Assembly: GCA_027486755.1 (NCBI GenBank)
Contig: JAIXOM010000038.1
Span: 1 to 64,000, forward strand
Direction of reading: 5' to 3'
DNA length: 64,000 nucleotides
Source of the DNA: Comamonadaceae bacterium
GTDB taxonomy: Bacteria > Pseudomonadota > Gammaproteobacteria > Burkholderiales > Burkholderiaceae_C
Below are positions 6,979-14,705 of the stretch, one piece after another; the first letter of the stretch is position 1, and each line of letters starts with the position of its first letter. A model generated the notes under the pieces. That model searched no databases. It saw nothing but the letters and a program-made list of their open reading frames with translations, and was not told where the DNA came from. The position numbers and the translations under genes are program-made.

Positions 6979-7347
6979 TCAGACTTCGCTGCGCTCGGCC
7001 ACACGTGCAGGAGTCTTGCGAGCCGCTTTGCCAAGGGCGCTTTCAGCCCACTTGTTGAGGCTGGTGCCGCTTCTGGCTGCGGCCTTGATGGCAGCAGCAT
7101 GAACCTCTGGGGCAATGCGCAGCATGACCTTGCCGCTGGCCGGCTTTTCTGGGGCTGACCCCAAGGCCTTGGACGCAGCCAAATAGTCGTCGATGGTCGA
7201 GTGAAAGTTGGACTCGAACTCTGCCACTGACTCACCGTGAAATGAAATGATGTCATCCACATCTTGGACGCGACCCACAATGATTTTGTCCACCACGTCG
7301 AAGACCATGCTCGCCGTATAGCCCTTATAGGTCATGAAATTGGTCAT
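6979..7347 (-). CDS. hicB: HicB-family antitoxin
   Basis: A 122-residue HicB protein. The N-terminal partial RNase H-like fold is visible as YKGYTASMVFDVVDKIIVGR followed by DVDDIISFHGESVAEFE. The C-terminal DNA-binding part is of ribbon-helix-helix type (SGKVMLRIAPEVHAAAIKAA, then SLNKWAESAL). It binds and blocks the HicA RNase and represses the operon. The ATG at 7347 overlaps the hicA stop (ATGA). A second Met four codons in is possible. Confidence 0.9.
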   Translation of the reverse strand: MTNFMTYKGYTASMVFDVVDKIIVGRVQDVDDIISFHGESVAEFESNFHSTIDDYLAASKALGSAPEKPASGKVMLRIAPEVHAAAIKAAARSGTSLNKWAESALGKAARKTPARVAERSEV

Positions 7348-7598
7348 GGTTTGATCCCCATCCGTTCAATGAATTCACGTACTGCCAAGACGCGGTAGCG
7401 CAGTGCTTCCTTACCTGGGTGTGGCCGATGAAGCGTCATCTTGCGACCGCTGTACTCAAACGTGACGGATGACCCTGGACCTTCAACAGTCCTGCAGCCC
7501 GCTGCCTTGAGCATGGACTCTATCCGCGACCAATCTATGTTTCCATTGATTGGGTTGCTGAGCACTTTTTCTAGGGTTTTACGGTGGTTTCCGTTCAC
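7344..7598 (-). CDS. hicA: HicA-family mRNA interferase toxin
   Basis: An 84-residue HicA toxin with a dsRNA-binding-like fold. IDWSRIESMLKAAGCRTVEG and the short strand VTFEYSGRKMTLHRPHPGKE carry the conserved catalytic His. HicA cleaves mRNAs and tmRNA independently of the ribosome. Two starts are possible, TTG 7604 and GTG 7598. I prefer GTG 7598, because an extended -10 (TGATATCAT) ends exactly 6 nt before it and TTG 7604 would touch the -10. The gene order hicA-hicB with a 4-nt overlap is the standard one. Confidence 0.85.
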   Translation of the reverse strand: MNGNHRKTLEKVLSNPINGNIDWSRIESMLKAAGCRTVEGPGSSVTFEYSGRKMTLHRPHPGKEALRYRVLAVREFIERMGIKP

Positions 7599-7604
7599 CG
7601 CCAA

Positions 7605-7631
7605 ATGATATCAGTATCGAAAAAATTGCAA
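7605..7631 (-). promoter_or_regulatory. candidate hicA promoter, leaderless
   Basis: On the minus strand an extended -10 TGA-TATCAT ends at 7605, six bases before the GTG start at 7598. TTGCAA at 7631-7626 could be the -35, with a short 15-nt spacer. Transcription would start at or next to the start codon. Confidence 0.45.
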
Positions 7632-7660
7632 TCACTAGAATGTCTCAAACCTGATGTCAT

Positions 7661-7683
7661 CTGTCGCGATTTTTCGATGTAAA
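7661..7683. repeat. 23-bp direct repeat R1, copy 2
   Basis: Identical to 4211-4233, same orientation. Here it is non-coding and lies upstream of hicA, only 7 bp from repeat R2 copy 2. Confidence 0.8.
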
Positions 7684-7690
7684 TCCTTGG

Positions 7691-7714
7691 CATGGCGCAA
7701 AGCTTGGCGCCGTT
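7691..7714. repeat. 24-bp direct repeat R2, copy 2
   Basis: Matches 6938-6961 at 23 of 24 positions, and similarity continues into the following G-rich stretch. Together with copy 1 it flanks HicAB. Confidence 0.75.
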
Positions 7715-7778
7715 TGGGGCGCGCGGGCTTCACGAAGCAGACCGCATTGCTTTGGGCCAGCGCTACTTCGGTCTTTAT

Positions 7779-7981
7779 CCCCTCTCCCCCTGGGAGAGGG
7801 TTAGGGTGAGGGCAGCGCGTCTTGGCAAGGGGGCTGCAGTTGCATGAAAGCCCATGCCCTCACCCCAGCCCTCTCCCAGAGGGAGAGGGGGTAAGACGGC
7901 TTGCTCAGTGCCACCCTCCCAGGCAGAGGGAGTAAGACGGCTTGTTCATTGCCATCCTCCCAGGAAGGAGCAGTAAGACGC
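7779..7981. repeat. REP-like palindrome cluster 1
   Basis: This fills most of the 470-bp gap 7605-8074, which has no gene. A G-rich palindromic unit (CCCCTCTCCCCCTGGGAGAGGG, plus the tail TTAGGGTGAGGG) at 7779-7812 faces an inverted unit at 7856-7891, a BIME-like pair. Two decaying tandem copies follow, with TAAGACG recurring at 7892, 7933 and 7973 (about 41-bp period). The same CCCTCTCCC/GGGAGAGGG core recurs at 11027-11216. Confidence 0.75.
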
Positions 7982-8074
7982 CCGCATCGCTCGGGCAAGT
8001 CGCAGCTGCGAACATGACTGGCTTACAGCCGCTGCGGGCCCGACAATCAAGGCCCTACCCCCTCCAGCACGCCC

Positions 8075-9772
8075 ATGGCCCGCCTCATCCCATCAGACTT
8101 TGCAGCCGATGCCCTCGACGGGTTGCATGCCGGCGAGGCGCGTACGCTCGAGCGCCTGCGCGATGGCTTGAGCGATCGCTACACCGTATACCACGGGGTG
8201 CATTGGGCGCGGGCCGAACGCAGCGGCTCGGCCTATGGGGAGATTGACTTTATTGTGGCCAACCCGTTTGGCCAGTTGCTGGCCATCGAACAAAAAGACG
8301 GGCAGATCGTGGCCGGCGCCGCTGACCTGTACGCCCGCTATGGCGGCCGGCACACGGCGGGCGATGGGGCTGGGCAGGCTCATGACAAGAGCATCACCAC
8401 GCAGGTCAACCGCAACCTGCATGCCCTGCGGGCGCAGTTTTCGCGGCGCTACCCGGGGCGCACGCTGCAGATTGACCATTTGCTCTACCTGCCGACGGCC
8501 CATTTGGCGGGGGTGTTGCCTTCATCGGTAGACCCGGCGCGGGTGATCGATGCCGATCAGGATGCGCAGCTGATTGCGACCATAGAGTCTTTGCTGGAGG
8601 CTGCCGGCAGCGCCTGGTCGGACGAGCGGCTGGAGGACCTGCCGCACATTGAAGAATTTTTGTCGCAGCGGGTGGGCGCGGCGCCGCACATTGGGCTGCT
8701 GGGCCGATCGGCGCGCGAGTTCACCACGCGGCTTTCGGGTGGGCTCTCCACCTGGGCGTCGCGCCTGCAGATGCAGCCCTGGCGCCTGCGGGTGCGGGGC
8801 ACGGCGGGCTCGGGCAAGACGCAGCTGGCGCTGCAGGCACTGCGCAAGGCGCATGCAGACCGCAAGGCTGCGCTCTATGTGTGCTTTAACCGGCCACTGG
8901 CAGACGCCATGAAGCTGCTGGCGCCCAACCCTTCGGCAGTGGTCACTTTTCATGAGCTTGCCCGGGTGGCCAGCGCCCAGCTGGGCCAGGCACCGGTGGA
9001 CTTTGTCCAGCCGGGCGCGTTTGAGCAGCTGGCCCAAAACTTCATGGCGCTGAGCCCGCAGCTGGCCGGCACCTTTGACACGGTGCTGATAGACGAGGGG
9101 CAGGACTTTGAGCAAGCCTGGGCGGACAGCCTGATTGCCCTGGCCCGCAGCGACGCGCAGCTGCTGTGGCTGGAAGATCCTGAGCAAGCATTGTACGACC
9201 GCGCGCCGGTAGACCTGCCGGGCTGGGTGAGCCTGAACAGCCCGGTCAATTACCGCTCGCCGCAGCTGCTGGTGGAGTTCATCAACTGGCTGGAGCTGAC
9301 CGACGAGCCGGTAGAGGCCGGCAGCGCGGTACTGGGTTTTGACCCGAAGTGGTACCTCTATGCCGACGGCGGCTCAGCACTGCAGGCCACCGAACAGGCA
9401 CTGAGCGATTTGCTGCAGGAGGGCTACGCCCCAGAGAACATCGCGGTGCTCAGCCTGCGGGGGCTGGCCAACAGCCCAATTGCCGGCGAGAAGGGACCGA
9501 GCCGGCTGGCCGGCATGGCAGTGCGCCGCCAAACGGGCTTTGACGCCAAGGGCCAGGCCCAGTGGTCAGGCGGGCCGCTGCTGGTGGACTCGGTGTTTCG
9601 CTTCAAAGGCCAGGCCGCCGACGCGGTGGTGGTCACCGAGGTGGACTTCGCCGACCTAGGCCCCCGCGAACGCCGCCGCCTGTTTGTGGCGCTCACCCGC
9701 GCGCGGCTGCAGGTGGCACTGGTAACCAGCGATCGGGCGGCGGGGGTGTTGCAGGGGCGGTTGGGTGCGTAA
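8075..9772 (+). CDS. NERD-nuclease/superfamily 1 helicase fusion protein
   Basis: A 565-residue protein. Residues about 20-150 look like a NERD (PD-(D/E)xK-like) nuclease: GEIDFIVANPFGQLLAIEQK gives D58 and E72-Q-K74. A UvrD/Rep-type SF1 helicase follows, with Walker A GTAGSGKT at 242-249, FNRPLADAMK, the Walker B/motif II DEGQD at 340-344, NSPVNYRSP, and near the end VDSVFRFKGQAADAVVVTEV with LFVALTRAR (motifs V and VI). Such proteins are predicted DNA-processing or defence enzymes. The ATG at 8075 gives a complete N-terminus. A diverged copy of the last 67 codons lies at 10702-10902. Confidence 0.88.
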   Translation: MARLIPSDFAADALDGLHAGEARTLERLRDGLSDRYTVYHGVHWARAERSGSAYGEIDFIVANPFGQLLAIEQKDGQIVAGAADLYARYGGRHTAGDGAGQAHDKSITTQVNRNLHALRAQFSRRYPGRTLQIDHLLYLPTAHLAGVLPSSVDPARVIDADQDAQLIATIESLLEAAGSAWSDERLEDLPHIEEFLSQRVGAAPHIGLLGRSAREFTTRLSGGLSTWASRLQMQPWRLRVRGTAGSGKTQLALQALRKAHADRKAALYVCFNRPLADAMKLLAPNPSAVVTFHELARVASAQLGQAPVDFVQPGAFEQLAQNFMALSPQLAGTFDTVLIDEGQDFEQAWADSLIALARSDAQLLWLEDPEQALYDRAPVDLPGWVSLNSPVNYRSPQLLVEFINWLELTDEPVEAGSAVLGFDPKWYLYADGGSALQATEQALSDLLQEGYAPENIAVLSLRGLANSPIAGEKGPSRLAGMAVRRQTGFDAKGQAQWSGGPLLVDSVFRFKGQAADAVVVTEVDFADLGPRERRRLFVALTRARLQVALVTSDRAAGVLQGRLGA

Positions 9773-9929
9773 GGGAGGGCTGGCCGCGGCCCGAGTCAAC
9801 TCCCGTTGCGTCAGAAGGCTGCGTTTGGCACTAATCAGGGCTACCCGTAAAATTTGTCAATAGGAATGGCCGCAAAAACGGCCTGCCTGATCGCTTTCGC
9901 CGACAAGTTATCTTTGTGTCTGTTTGCAT

Positions 9930-10442
9930 TTGAAAAAAATCATCATCATTGCTGGACCGAATGGAGCGGGCAAGACAACTTTTGCCCGAGACTTTTTGCC
10001 ATCAGAAGCACAGACGCTCAGGTTCATCAATGCTGATTTGATCGCGGCCGGTCTTGCGCCGTTCAACCCCGACACTGCGGCGATAAAGGCTGGAAGGTTG
10101 ATGCTTGAGGAGATTGACGAGTGTGTTCTTGCTGGGGAGAGTTTTGCCTTCGAAACCACCCTTTCAGGCCTGAGTTATCTCAGGAAGATCAAGCAATGGA
10201 AACATCTGGGCTACGAGGTCAAGCTCTGGTTTCTCTCGCTGCCGTCCGCTGATATGGCGCTTTCAAGGGTTGCAGTCCGCGTCTCGCAAGGCGGCCACAA
10301 CATACCCGAGCACGTCATCCGACGGCGCTTCAAGACCGGTTTGGACAACTTCCACAATCTGTACAGCAAGGCCGTGGATTCATGGGTTGTTTATGACAGC
10401 TACGTCCATCCGCCTAAAGTTCTCGACTGGAGTGATAGATGA
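9930..10442 (+). CDS. zeta-toxin-like P-loop kinase
   Basis: A 170-residue P-loop protein starting KKIIIIAGPNGAGKTTFARD (Walker A at once), then NADLIAAGLAPFNPDTAAIK and FAFETTLSG, the layout of zeta-type kinases. These phosphorylate UDP-N-acetylglucosamine or related nucleotide sugars and block wall synthesis. The substrate here is not known. No ATG is available: TTG 9930 or TTG 9924. I prefer 9930, because MKKIIIIAGPNG is the usual start. The gene overlaps the next by 4 nt (ATGA). It lies between an intact helicase gene and a broken copy of its 3' end. Confidence 0.85.
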   Translation: MKKIIIIAGPNGAGKTTFARDFLPSEAQTLRFINADLIAAGLAPFNPDTAAIKAGRLMLEEIDECVLAGESFAFETTLSGLSYLRKIKQWKHLGYEVKLWFLSLPSADMALSRVAVRVSQGGHNIPEHVIRRRFKTGLDNFHNLYSKAVDSWVVYDSYVHPPKVLDWSDR

Positions 10443-10663
10443 ATACAGCGGATATCCGAACCTCTACTGACCCTGACTTGGCAGGTTCTTATGCCGCAAT
10501 GCTCCGTGCTTCCAGGGCAGCAGAAGACTTAGCCATCAGGACGAACACATGCATTCTGGTCTCCATTGACGGCAAGGATGTGCGTCTTACTGCTCAGGAC
10601 CTTCTCAAAATGCGCGAGCAAGAAGCACATCAATCAGACCCGCGTGCTGGCCTGGAGAAGTAG
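10439..10663 (+). CDS. small protein coupled to the zeta-like kinase, candidate antitoxin
   Basis: A 74-residue protein (MNTADIRTSTDPDLAGSYAAM start, ending in a helix LTAQDLLKMREQE). I recall similar short frames next to zeta-like kinases, but no defined domain is recognised. Its start overlaps the kinase stop (ATGA), so translation is coupled. It is probably the cognate antitoxin or regulator, by position only. Confidence 0.7.
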   Translation: MNTADIRTSTDPDLAGSYAAMLRASRAAEDLAIRTNTCILVSIDGKDVRLTAQDLLKMREQEAHQSDPRAGLEK

Positions 10664-10701
10664 GCAGCTGCTTGGCAGTGCTCACTGGGCAGCATGACCG
10701 G

Positions 10702-10902
10702 TTGGTGGACTCGGTCGTTCGCCTTTAATGCCAGGCCGCCGACGCGGTGGTGATCACCGAGGTGGACATTGCCGAACTCGGCACTCGCGAGCGCAGCCGC
10801 CTGCTTGTAGCGCTCACCCGCGCCCGGCTGCAGGTGGCCCTGGTAACCAGCGATCGGGCGGCGGGGGTGTTGCAGGGGCGCTTGGGGCAGCTTGCCCTTT
10901 GA
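10702..10902 (+). pseudogene. broken copy of the helicase 3' end
   Basis: Sixty-seven codons align without gaps to the end of the NERD-helicase gene (from LVDSV to the final GRLG). One in-frame TAA replaces the Lys-Gly codon region of the FRFKGQ motif, and there is no start. The last 40 bases are nearly identical between the copies, while the earlier part is clearly diverged. It is most likely a remnant of a related second helicase gene whose 5' part was lost when the kinase module arrived, or the result of a duplication. Confidence 0.85.
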
Positions 10903-11026
10903 CGCTGGGGCGAGGACGTAACCGTCACACATTTGCAGCTGATGTTGCGAGGTCGGGTCCAGCGCTGCTTGGAAAGCCAAGCATTTGGAGTCTGCTATTT
11001 CGAAGCCATCGGCCCCGCCCTGAACC

Positions 11027-11216
11027 GCGTGCCCTCACCCTAGCCCTCTCCCAAAGGGAGAGGGAACAAAACCAGGACATGCAGCCTCGGCGCGATGAAG
11101 CATTCCTGCTCCCTCTCCCAGAGGGAGATGGGACCAAACCAAGACATGCCGCGTCGACACGATGAAGGATTCTTGCTCCCTCTCCCTCTGGGAGAGGGCG
11201 GGGGTGAGGGCATGGG
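11027..11216. repeat. REP-like palindrome cluster 2 with 67-bp period
   Basis: Within the 450-bp gene-free stretch 10903-11352. The core CCCTCTCCC...GGGAGAGGG starts at 11044, 11111 and 11178, exactly 67 bp apart. The sequence between cores is also conserved (for example GACATGC and GATGAAG.ATTC.TGCT), so whole 67-bp units are repeated in tandem. The outer tails CCCTCACCC and GGGTGAGGG point in opposite directions, closing the array as a large inverted structure. No other feature was seen in the gap. Confidence 0.75.
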
Positions 11217-11352
11217 CGTTCGTGAAACTGAGGCCTGATGCCGGCGCGCCATCCTGTGCTTGCGATACAGAACGCTTTGGCTTTGTACGTCAGCACGTGG
11301 GACAGTTAGCTCAAAACTTGGGCCTGCCATTCATCGCAGGCCGTCCGCCAAC

Positions 11353-14331
11353 TCATCCGTCGAGCGATATCTTGTAGACCACCTGGGTGGTGCCCATCAA
11401 GAAGTACACCGTCTTGCCCACGGCCATGAGCTGTGAGGGGGCGGTCTCTAGCAGCAAGGTGGCGCGTTGGGTGGTGCTGCTCCAGCTGTAGACCTTGCCC
11501 GCTTCCCCAAAAATGACGTTGCCGCCGCTGACCGCGTAGAGCCTGACGCTGGCCAGAGTGGACAGTTGGTAGACCCGGTTGTCGCTGGTGCTGGCCTTCA
11601 GGCCGGTCACGGTGGTGGTGGTGCCGGGAACGCGGCCGGTGGTCGAGGTGGTGGTGACGCTTTCGGTCCAGGCAGCAAGGCCATCGCGAAGTTCAAAACC
11701 GCTGGCATTGCTGCTCACGGTGGTGATGGCGCCGCCGCTGACGGCTTGTGCAAGCAGGGTGTAGGGGCCGCTGGTCGTCCCAGGAGTGGTCTGCTGCCAA
11801 ATGACCCGCTGCCCGTCGGTCTTGGGGTAAATGCTTCTGGCGCCGCCGCTGCTCAGCTTGGTGGCGCTGTTGGTGGCAGAGGACCAGCGGTACACGTCAA
11901 AGGTGGACGTGACCCCTTCCCCACCCGTCTGCGCGCCAAAGAAAAACGCGATGTTGCCACCCGCATCCACCGAAAAGTCGTATTCGGTATTGATGAGGTA
12001 GTTGGCCCCGGTCGGTTGCGCAATTTTGCTGAAGGTTTTGGAGGCCAGGTTGTAGCGGGTGAAGGTGCCCGGGTTGCTGCCTGCGGCGTTGATCCAGATG
12101 ACATCGTTGCCGTGGGCCCTGGGGTACTGCTCGTAGATGCCGCGGTAGGTGTTGGCATTGGAAAGGTTGGTTCGCTTGCCTGTGCTGTCCCACATGAAGA
12201 TGCAGGAGTTGACGCAGTCGTTGCTGCCGATTCCCGTGCTGCCCAGGCTGCTGACAAAGACGTTACCGCCTTCCATCTCCCAGTTGTAAAGGTGCGCGAT
12301 GGCGTCGACGCCTTGCAGGGTGACTTCGGTGTTGGTGGCGGTGTTGCGAACGCGGTAACTGCCGTCTTCAGCCTTGTAGAGCAGCAGTGAGGGGTTGGAG
12401 TTGTCCAGCTTAATAAGCTGGCCGCCGGCGCCAAGCGTGAAGTTAGGCCTGAAGGCCAGGGCCGAACTTGAGGTGACCAAGACCGTGCGCTGCAAGACGG
12501 TGACGGCCTTGCTGCTGTCTGTGGCTTTGACGGTCAGGGTGTAGCTGCCCGCAGGCAGACTGGCCAGGCTCATGCTCCCCGAGAAATTGGCGTTGGTGGT
12601 GCTGAGGAACTGGTAGTCGCCCAGGCTAGCGGTAGTGGTGACTGCGCCAGGCCGGTCGCTGCTGCTGGTGCCGCTGAGCACCAGCGTACCGTTGACCAGC
12701 GCCCCTTCAGCCGGGCTGCTCAGGGTCAGAAGCGGAAGGTTGGAGATGGGTACCGATACCGTCACCGATTTGCGCGCACCTTGCTTATCGATGGCGGTCA
12801 GGACCATGGCGTGACTGCCCGAGCCGGCCGCCGCCGCATTGACGCTGAAGCGGTACACATTCAGGCTGCTGGTGTAGCGCCCGGAGCTCGCATTGGGTTC
12901 GGTCAGCGAGGGCTGGGGCACACCGTCAAATGCGGCCTCTACCCTGGCGATGCCGTATTGCGAGCTGGCACTGACGTCGACGTTGATGGTGCCGGTGGTA
13001 CCGGAGACGGATGCCGTCAGCGCAAGGTTGGAGTTGGCCACGCTGATGATTCTTCGCACCTCGGCGTAGGAGTCGCTGGCCACCTGAATCCTGGCGACGA
13101 TCAGGTGAGCGCTGTTGGTTTCCGCGCTGGTGTTCCAGGTCACTGGGTTGCCTACTCCCGTTGTTGTGGTGCCAAGCAGGCGCAGGTCGCAGTACCAGCT
13201 CACCGATGGGTAAGTGACCCCGCCACCTATGCTCAGCTGCACCGAGCCGGAGGCAGGCTCGGCGGTGCTGAGCACGATCTCAGGCGCTGAGCCCGTCATG
13301 CTGCCGGACACCGTGGTCTGTTTCTGCGGGGTCTGCAGCGCCACCGTGGTGGCGGCGATGATGGCGTCGACGCTGTAAGTACTGTGAGCACCCAGGGCGC
13401 GGGACCAGCTCAGGGTGCTGTTGCTACCGCCTGCACCGGCGACGCTTTCTACCGTGGTGAAGCTGCCGTCGGCATTTTGGGCCTTGACCTCATAGCGGGT
13501 GCCGCTGGGGAAGCTGTCTGACCAACTCAAGGTTACGGTATTGGCCGCCAGGTCCACCAGAGAGGTGAGTTGCGCGGCGGCGGCATACAGGCGCAAGGTG
13601 CTGACGCTAACCGAGTCGTTAACGATGGTTCGAGCCGCTGCTGGGCTGGACGCGGCCTTGATGGCCGACAAACGCCCCAGCACTTCGGAGTCAACCGATG
13701 AACGGAAGCTGGCCAGCTTTTGCGGCAGAGGTAATTTGGGGTCGGAAGACTCCACGTTTTTGGCCACCTCCACCATGGCGACGGCCAGGTTGTGCAGCTC
13801 TCGATAGCTGGGGTCGGTGGCTTTGGCGACCAGGTAGTTTTTATACACATCGATACCCGGCATGCTCAGCTCTGCCTTCAGCGCATCTTCGGCCTGGCTC
13901 AGGCTTTGCCCGCCGCTGACCTTGGCCACGAGGCTGGTGGTGATCGGCGAGACAAGTTCGGGCTTGCCGGGCGGCGCGACCAGGGTAAAGCCCTTGGTGA
14001 TGGCCACGCCCGGGTTGTCTTGGTCCACGGTTTGTCCGGCTATGGCCAGCACCACCACCGAATGCGCCGCTTTTTGCGCCGGCGTAGCCATGAGGGTGAA
14101 GGCGCCATTGGCGTCGGTCAAAGCGCTGGGCTCGCCGTCGTCGTAGATGCCGTTGTCGTTGAGGTCTAGAAAGGCCCGGGCACTCTTGAGCAGGCCATCC
14201 ATAGCGACTCCGGAAACAGCCACAGGGTCAGCAGAAGGCGACGCCCCACCACCGCCGCCACCGCAGCCGGACAGGAGCCCGACCATGACACCAAAAGCAG
14301 CCAGTCGTTGCCGTAAATTTTGGAAGGACAT
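11353..14331 (-). CDS. large secreted lipoprotein with calcium-binding loop
   Basis: A 992-residue protein. The lipoprotein signal peptide ends LLSGC (Cys23), followed by a poly-Gly/Ser linker. Residues 56-67 (DLNDNGIYDDGE) fit an EF-hand-like calcium loop, in a domain that starts AVSGVAMDGLLKSARAFLDL. The middle part (about 280-640) is a series of Ser/Thr-rich beta-sandwich (Ig/fibronectin-like) segments. The last ~350 residues contain repeated W/Y-rich strands (YNWEMEGGNVFVSS, RGIYEQYPRAHGNDVIWINA, RSIYPKTDGQRVIWQQ) that suggest a beta-propeller. It is probably outer-membrane anchored and surface-located. The role is unknown, and no partner gene is adjacent. Confidence 0.8.
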   Translation of the reverse strand: MSFQNLRQRLAAFGVMVGLLSGCGGGGGGASPSADPVAVSGVAMDGLLKSARAFLDLNDNGIYDDGEPSALTDANGAFTLMATPAQKAAHSVVVLAIAGQTVDQDNPGVAITKGFTLVAPPGKPELVSPITTSLVAKVSGGQSLSQAEDALKAELSMPGIDVYKNYLVAKATDPSYRELHNLAVAMVEVAKNVESSDPKLPLPQKLASFRSSVDSEVLGRLSAIKAASSPAAARTIVNDSVSVSTLRLYAAAAQLTSLVDLAANTVTLSWSDSFPSGTRYEVKAQNADGSFTTVESVAGAGGSNSTLSWSRALGAHSTYSVDAIIAATTVALQTPQKQTTVSGSMTGSAPEIVLSTAEPASGSVQLSIGGGVTYPSVSWYCDLRLLGTTTTGVGNPVTWNTSAETNSAHLIVARIQVASDSYAEVRRIISVANSNLALTASVSGTTGTINVDVSASSQYGIARVEAAFDGVPQPSLTEPNASSGRYTSSLNVYRFSVNAAAAGSGSHAMVLTAIDKQGARKSVTVSVPISNLPLLTLSSPAEGALVNGTLVLSGTSSSDRPGAVTTTASLGDYQFLSTTNANFSGSMSLASLPAGSYTLTVKATDSSKAVTVLQRTVLVTSSSALAFRPNFTLGAGGQLIKLDNSNPSLLLYKAEDGSYRVRNTATNTEVTLQGVDAIAHLYNWEMEGGNVFVSSLGSTGIGSNDCVNSCIFMWDSTGKRTNLSNANTYRGIYEQYPRAHGNDVIWINAAGSNPGTFTRYNLASKTFSKIAQPTGANYLINTEYDFSVDAGGNIAFFFGAQTGGEGVTSTFDVYRWSSATNSATKLSSGGARSIYPKTDGQRVIWQQTTPGTTSGPYTLLAQAVSGGAITTVSSNASGFELRDGLAAWTESVTTTSTTGRVPGTTTTVTGLKASTSDNRVYQLSTLASVRLYAVSGGNVIFGEAGKVYSWSSTTQRATLLLETAPSQLMAVGKTVYFLMGTTQVVYKISLDG

Positions 14332-14705
14332 GCGTGGCCTTTCGGGTCATGCGCCGCCGCTTTGGCGGCGCGCCTTGTTCAATCGAATTCGAGGCAATAC
14401 GGCGCGGGCACTGTGCGCCACGCAGTTGGCTAATTGGCAATGATGCACTCTCCTGGCAAGCTGCGGAAGGGGCAGCGCAAACAATTTCAACCGATGGGGC
14501 TCTTCGGGCAGGGGTCGCCATGGTCGAGCCTTCAAAGCCCAGGGCGTGAGCCTCGCAGCCTGATGATTCATCCAGGGCGGGGCAGGCCATGGGAGGATCC
14601 CGAAGGCTCGGGCATTGAACCCCCATGAGCAGACCGCGCTGGCTCACCAAGGCCTGCTTCAAGCTTGCGCTCAAGGACCCTGCCCCGCTCCCATAAGTCG
14701 CTCCC
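14332..14705. other. gene-free stretch with a strong hairpin
   Basis: About 370 bp without a convincing gene. The one clear structure is an 8-bp perfect inverted repeat at 14351-14371 (GCGCCGCC, loop GCTTT, GGCGGCGC), 20 bp upstream of the lipoprotein start, so it would lie in that gene's 5' leader. The GC-rich reading frames over this region look like chance. Confidence 0.5.

Noticed and set aside
7595..7693. A 32-codon minus-strand ORF upstream of hicA
   Set aside because: No ribosome site, overlaps the hicA start and contains repeat R1 in a non-conserved frame.
11044..11198. CRISPR-like array (regular palindromic repeats with spacers)
   Set aside because: The 'spacers' are conserved between units and only three units exist. 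There are no cas genes. It is a tandem REP-like repeat.
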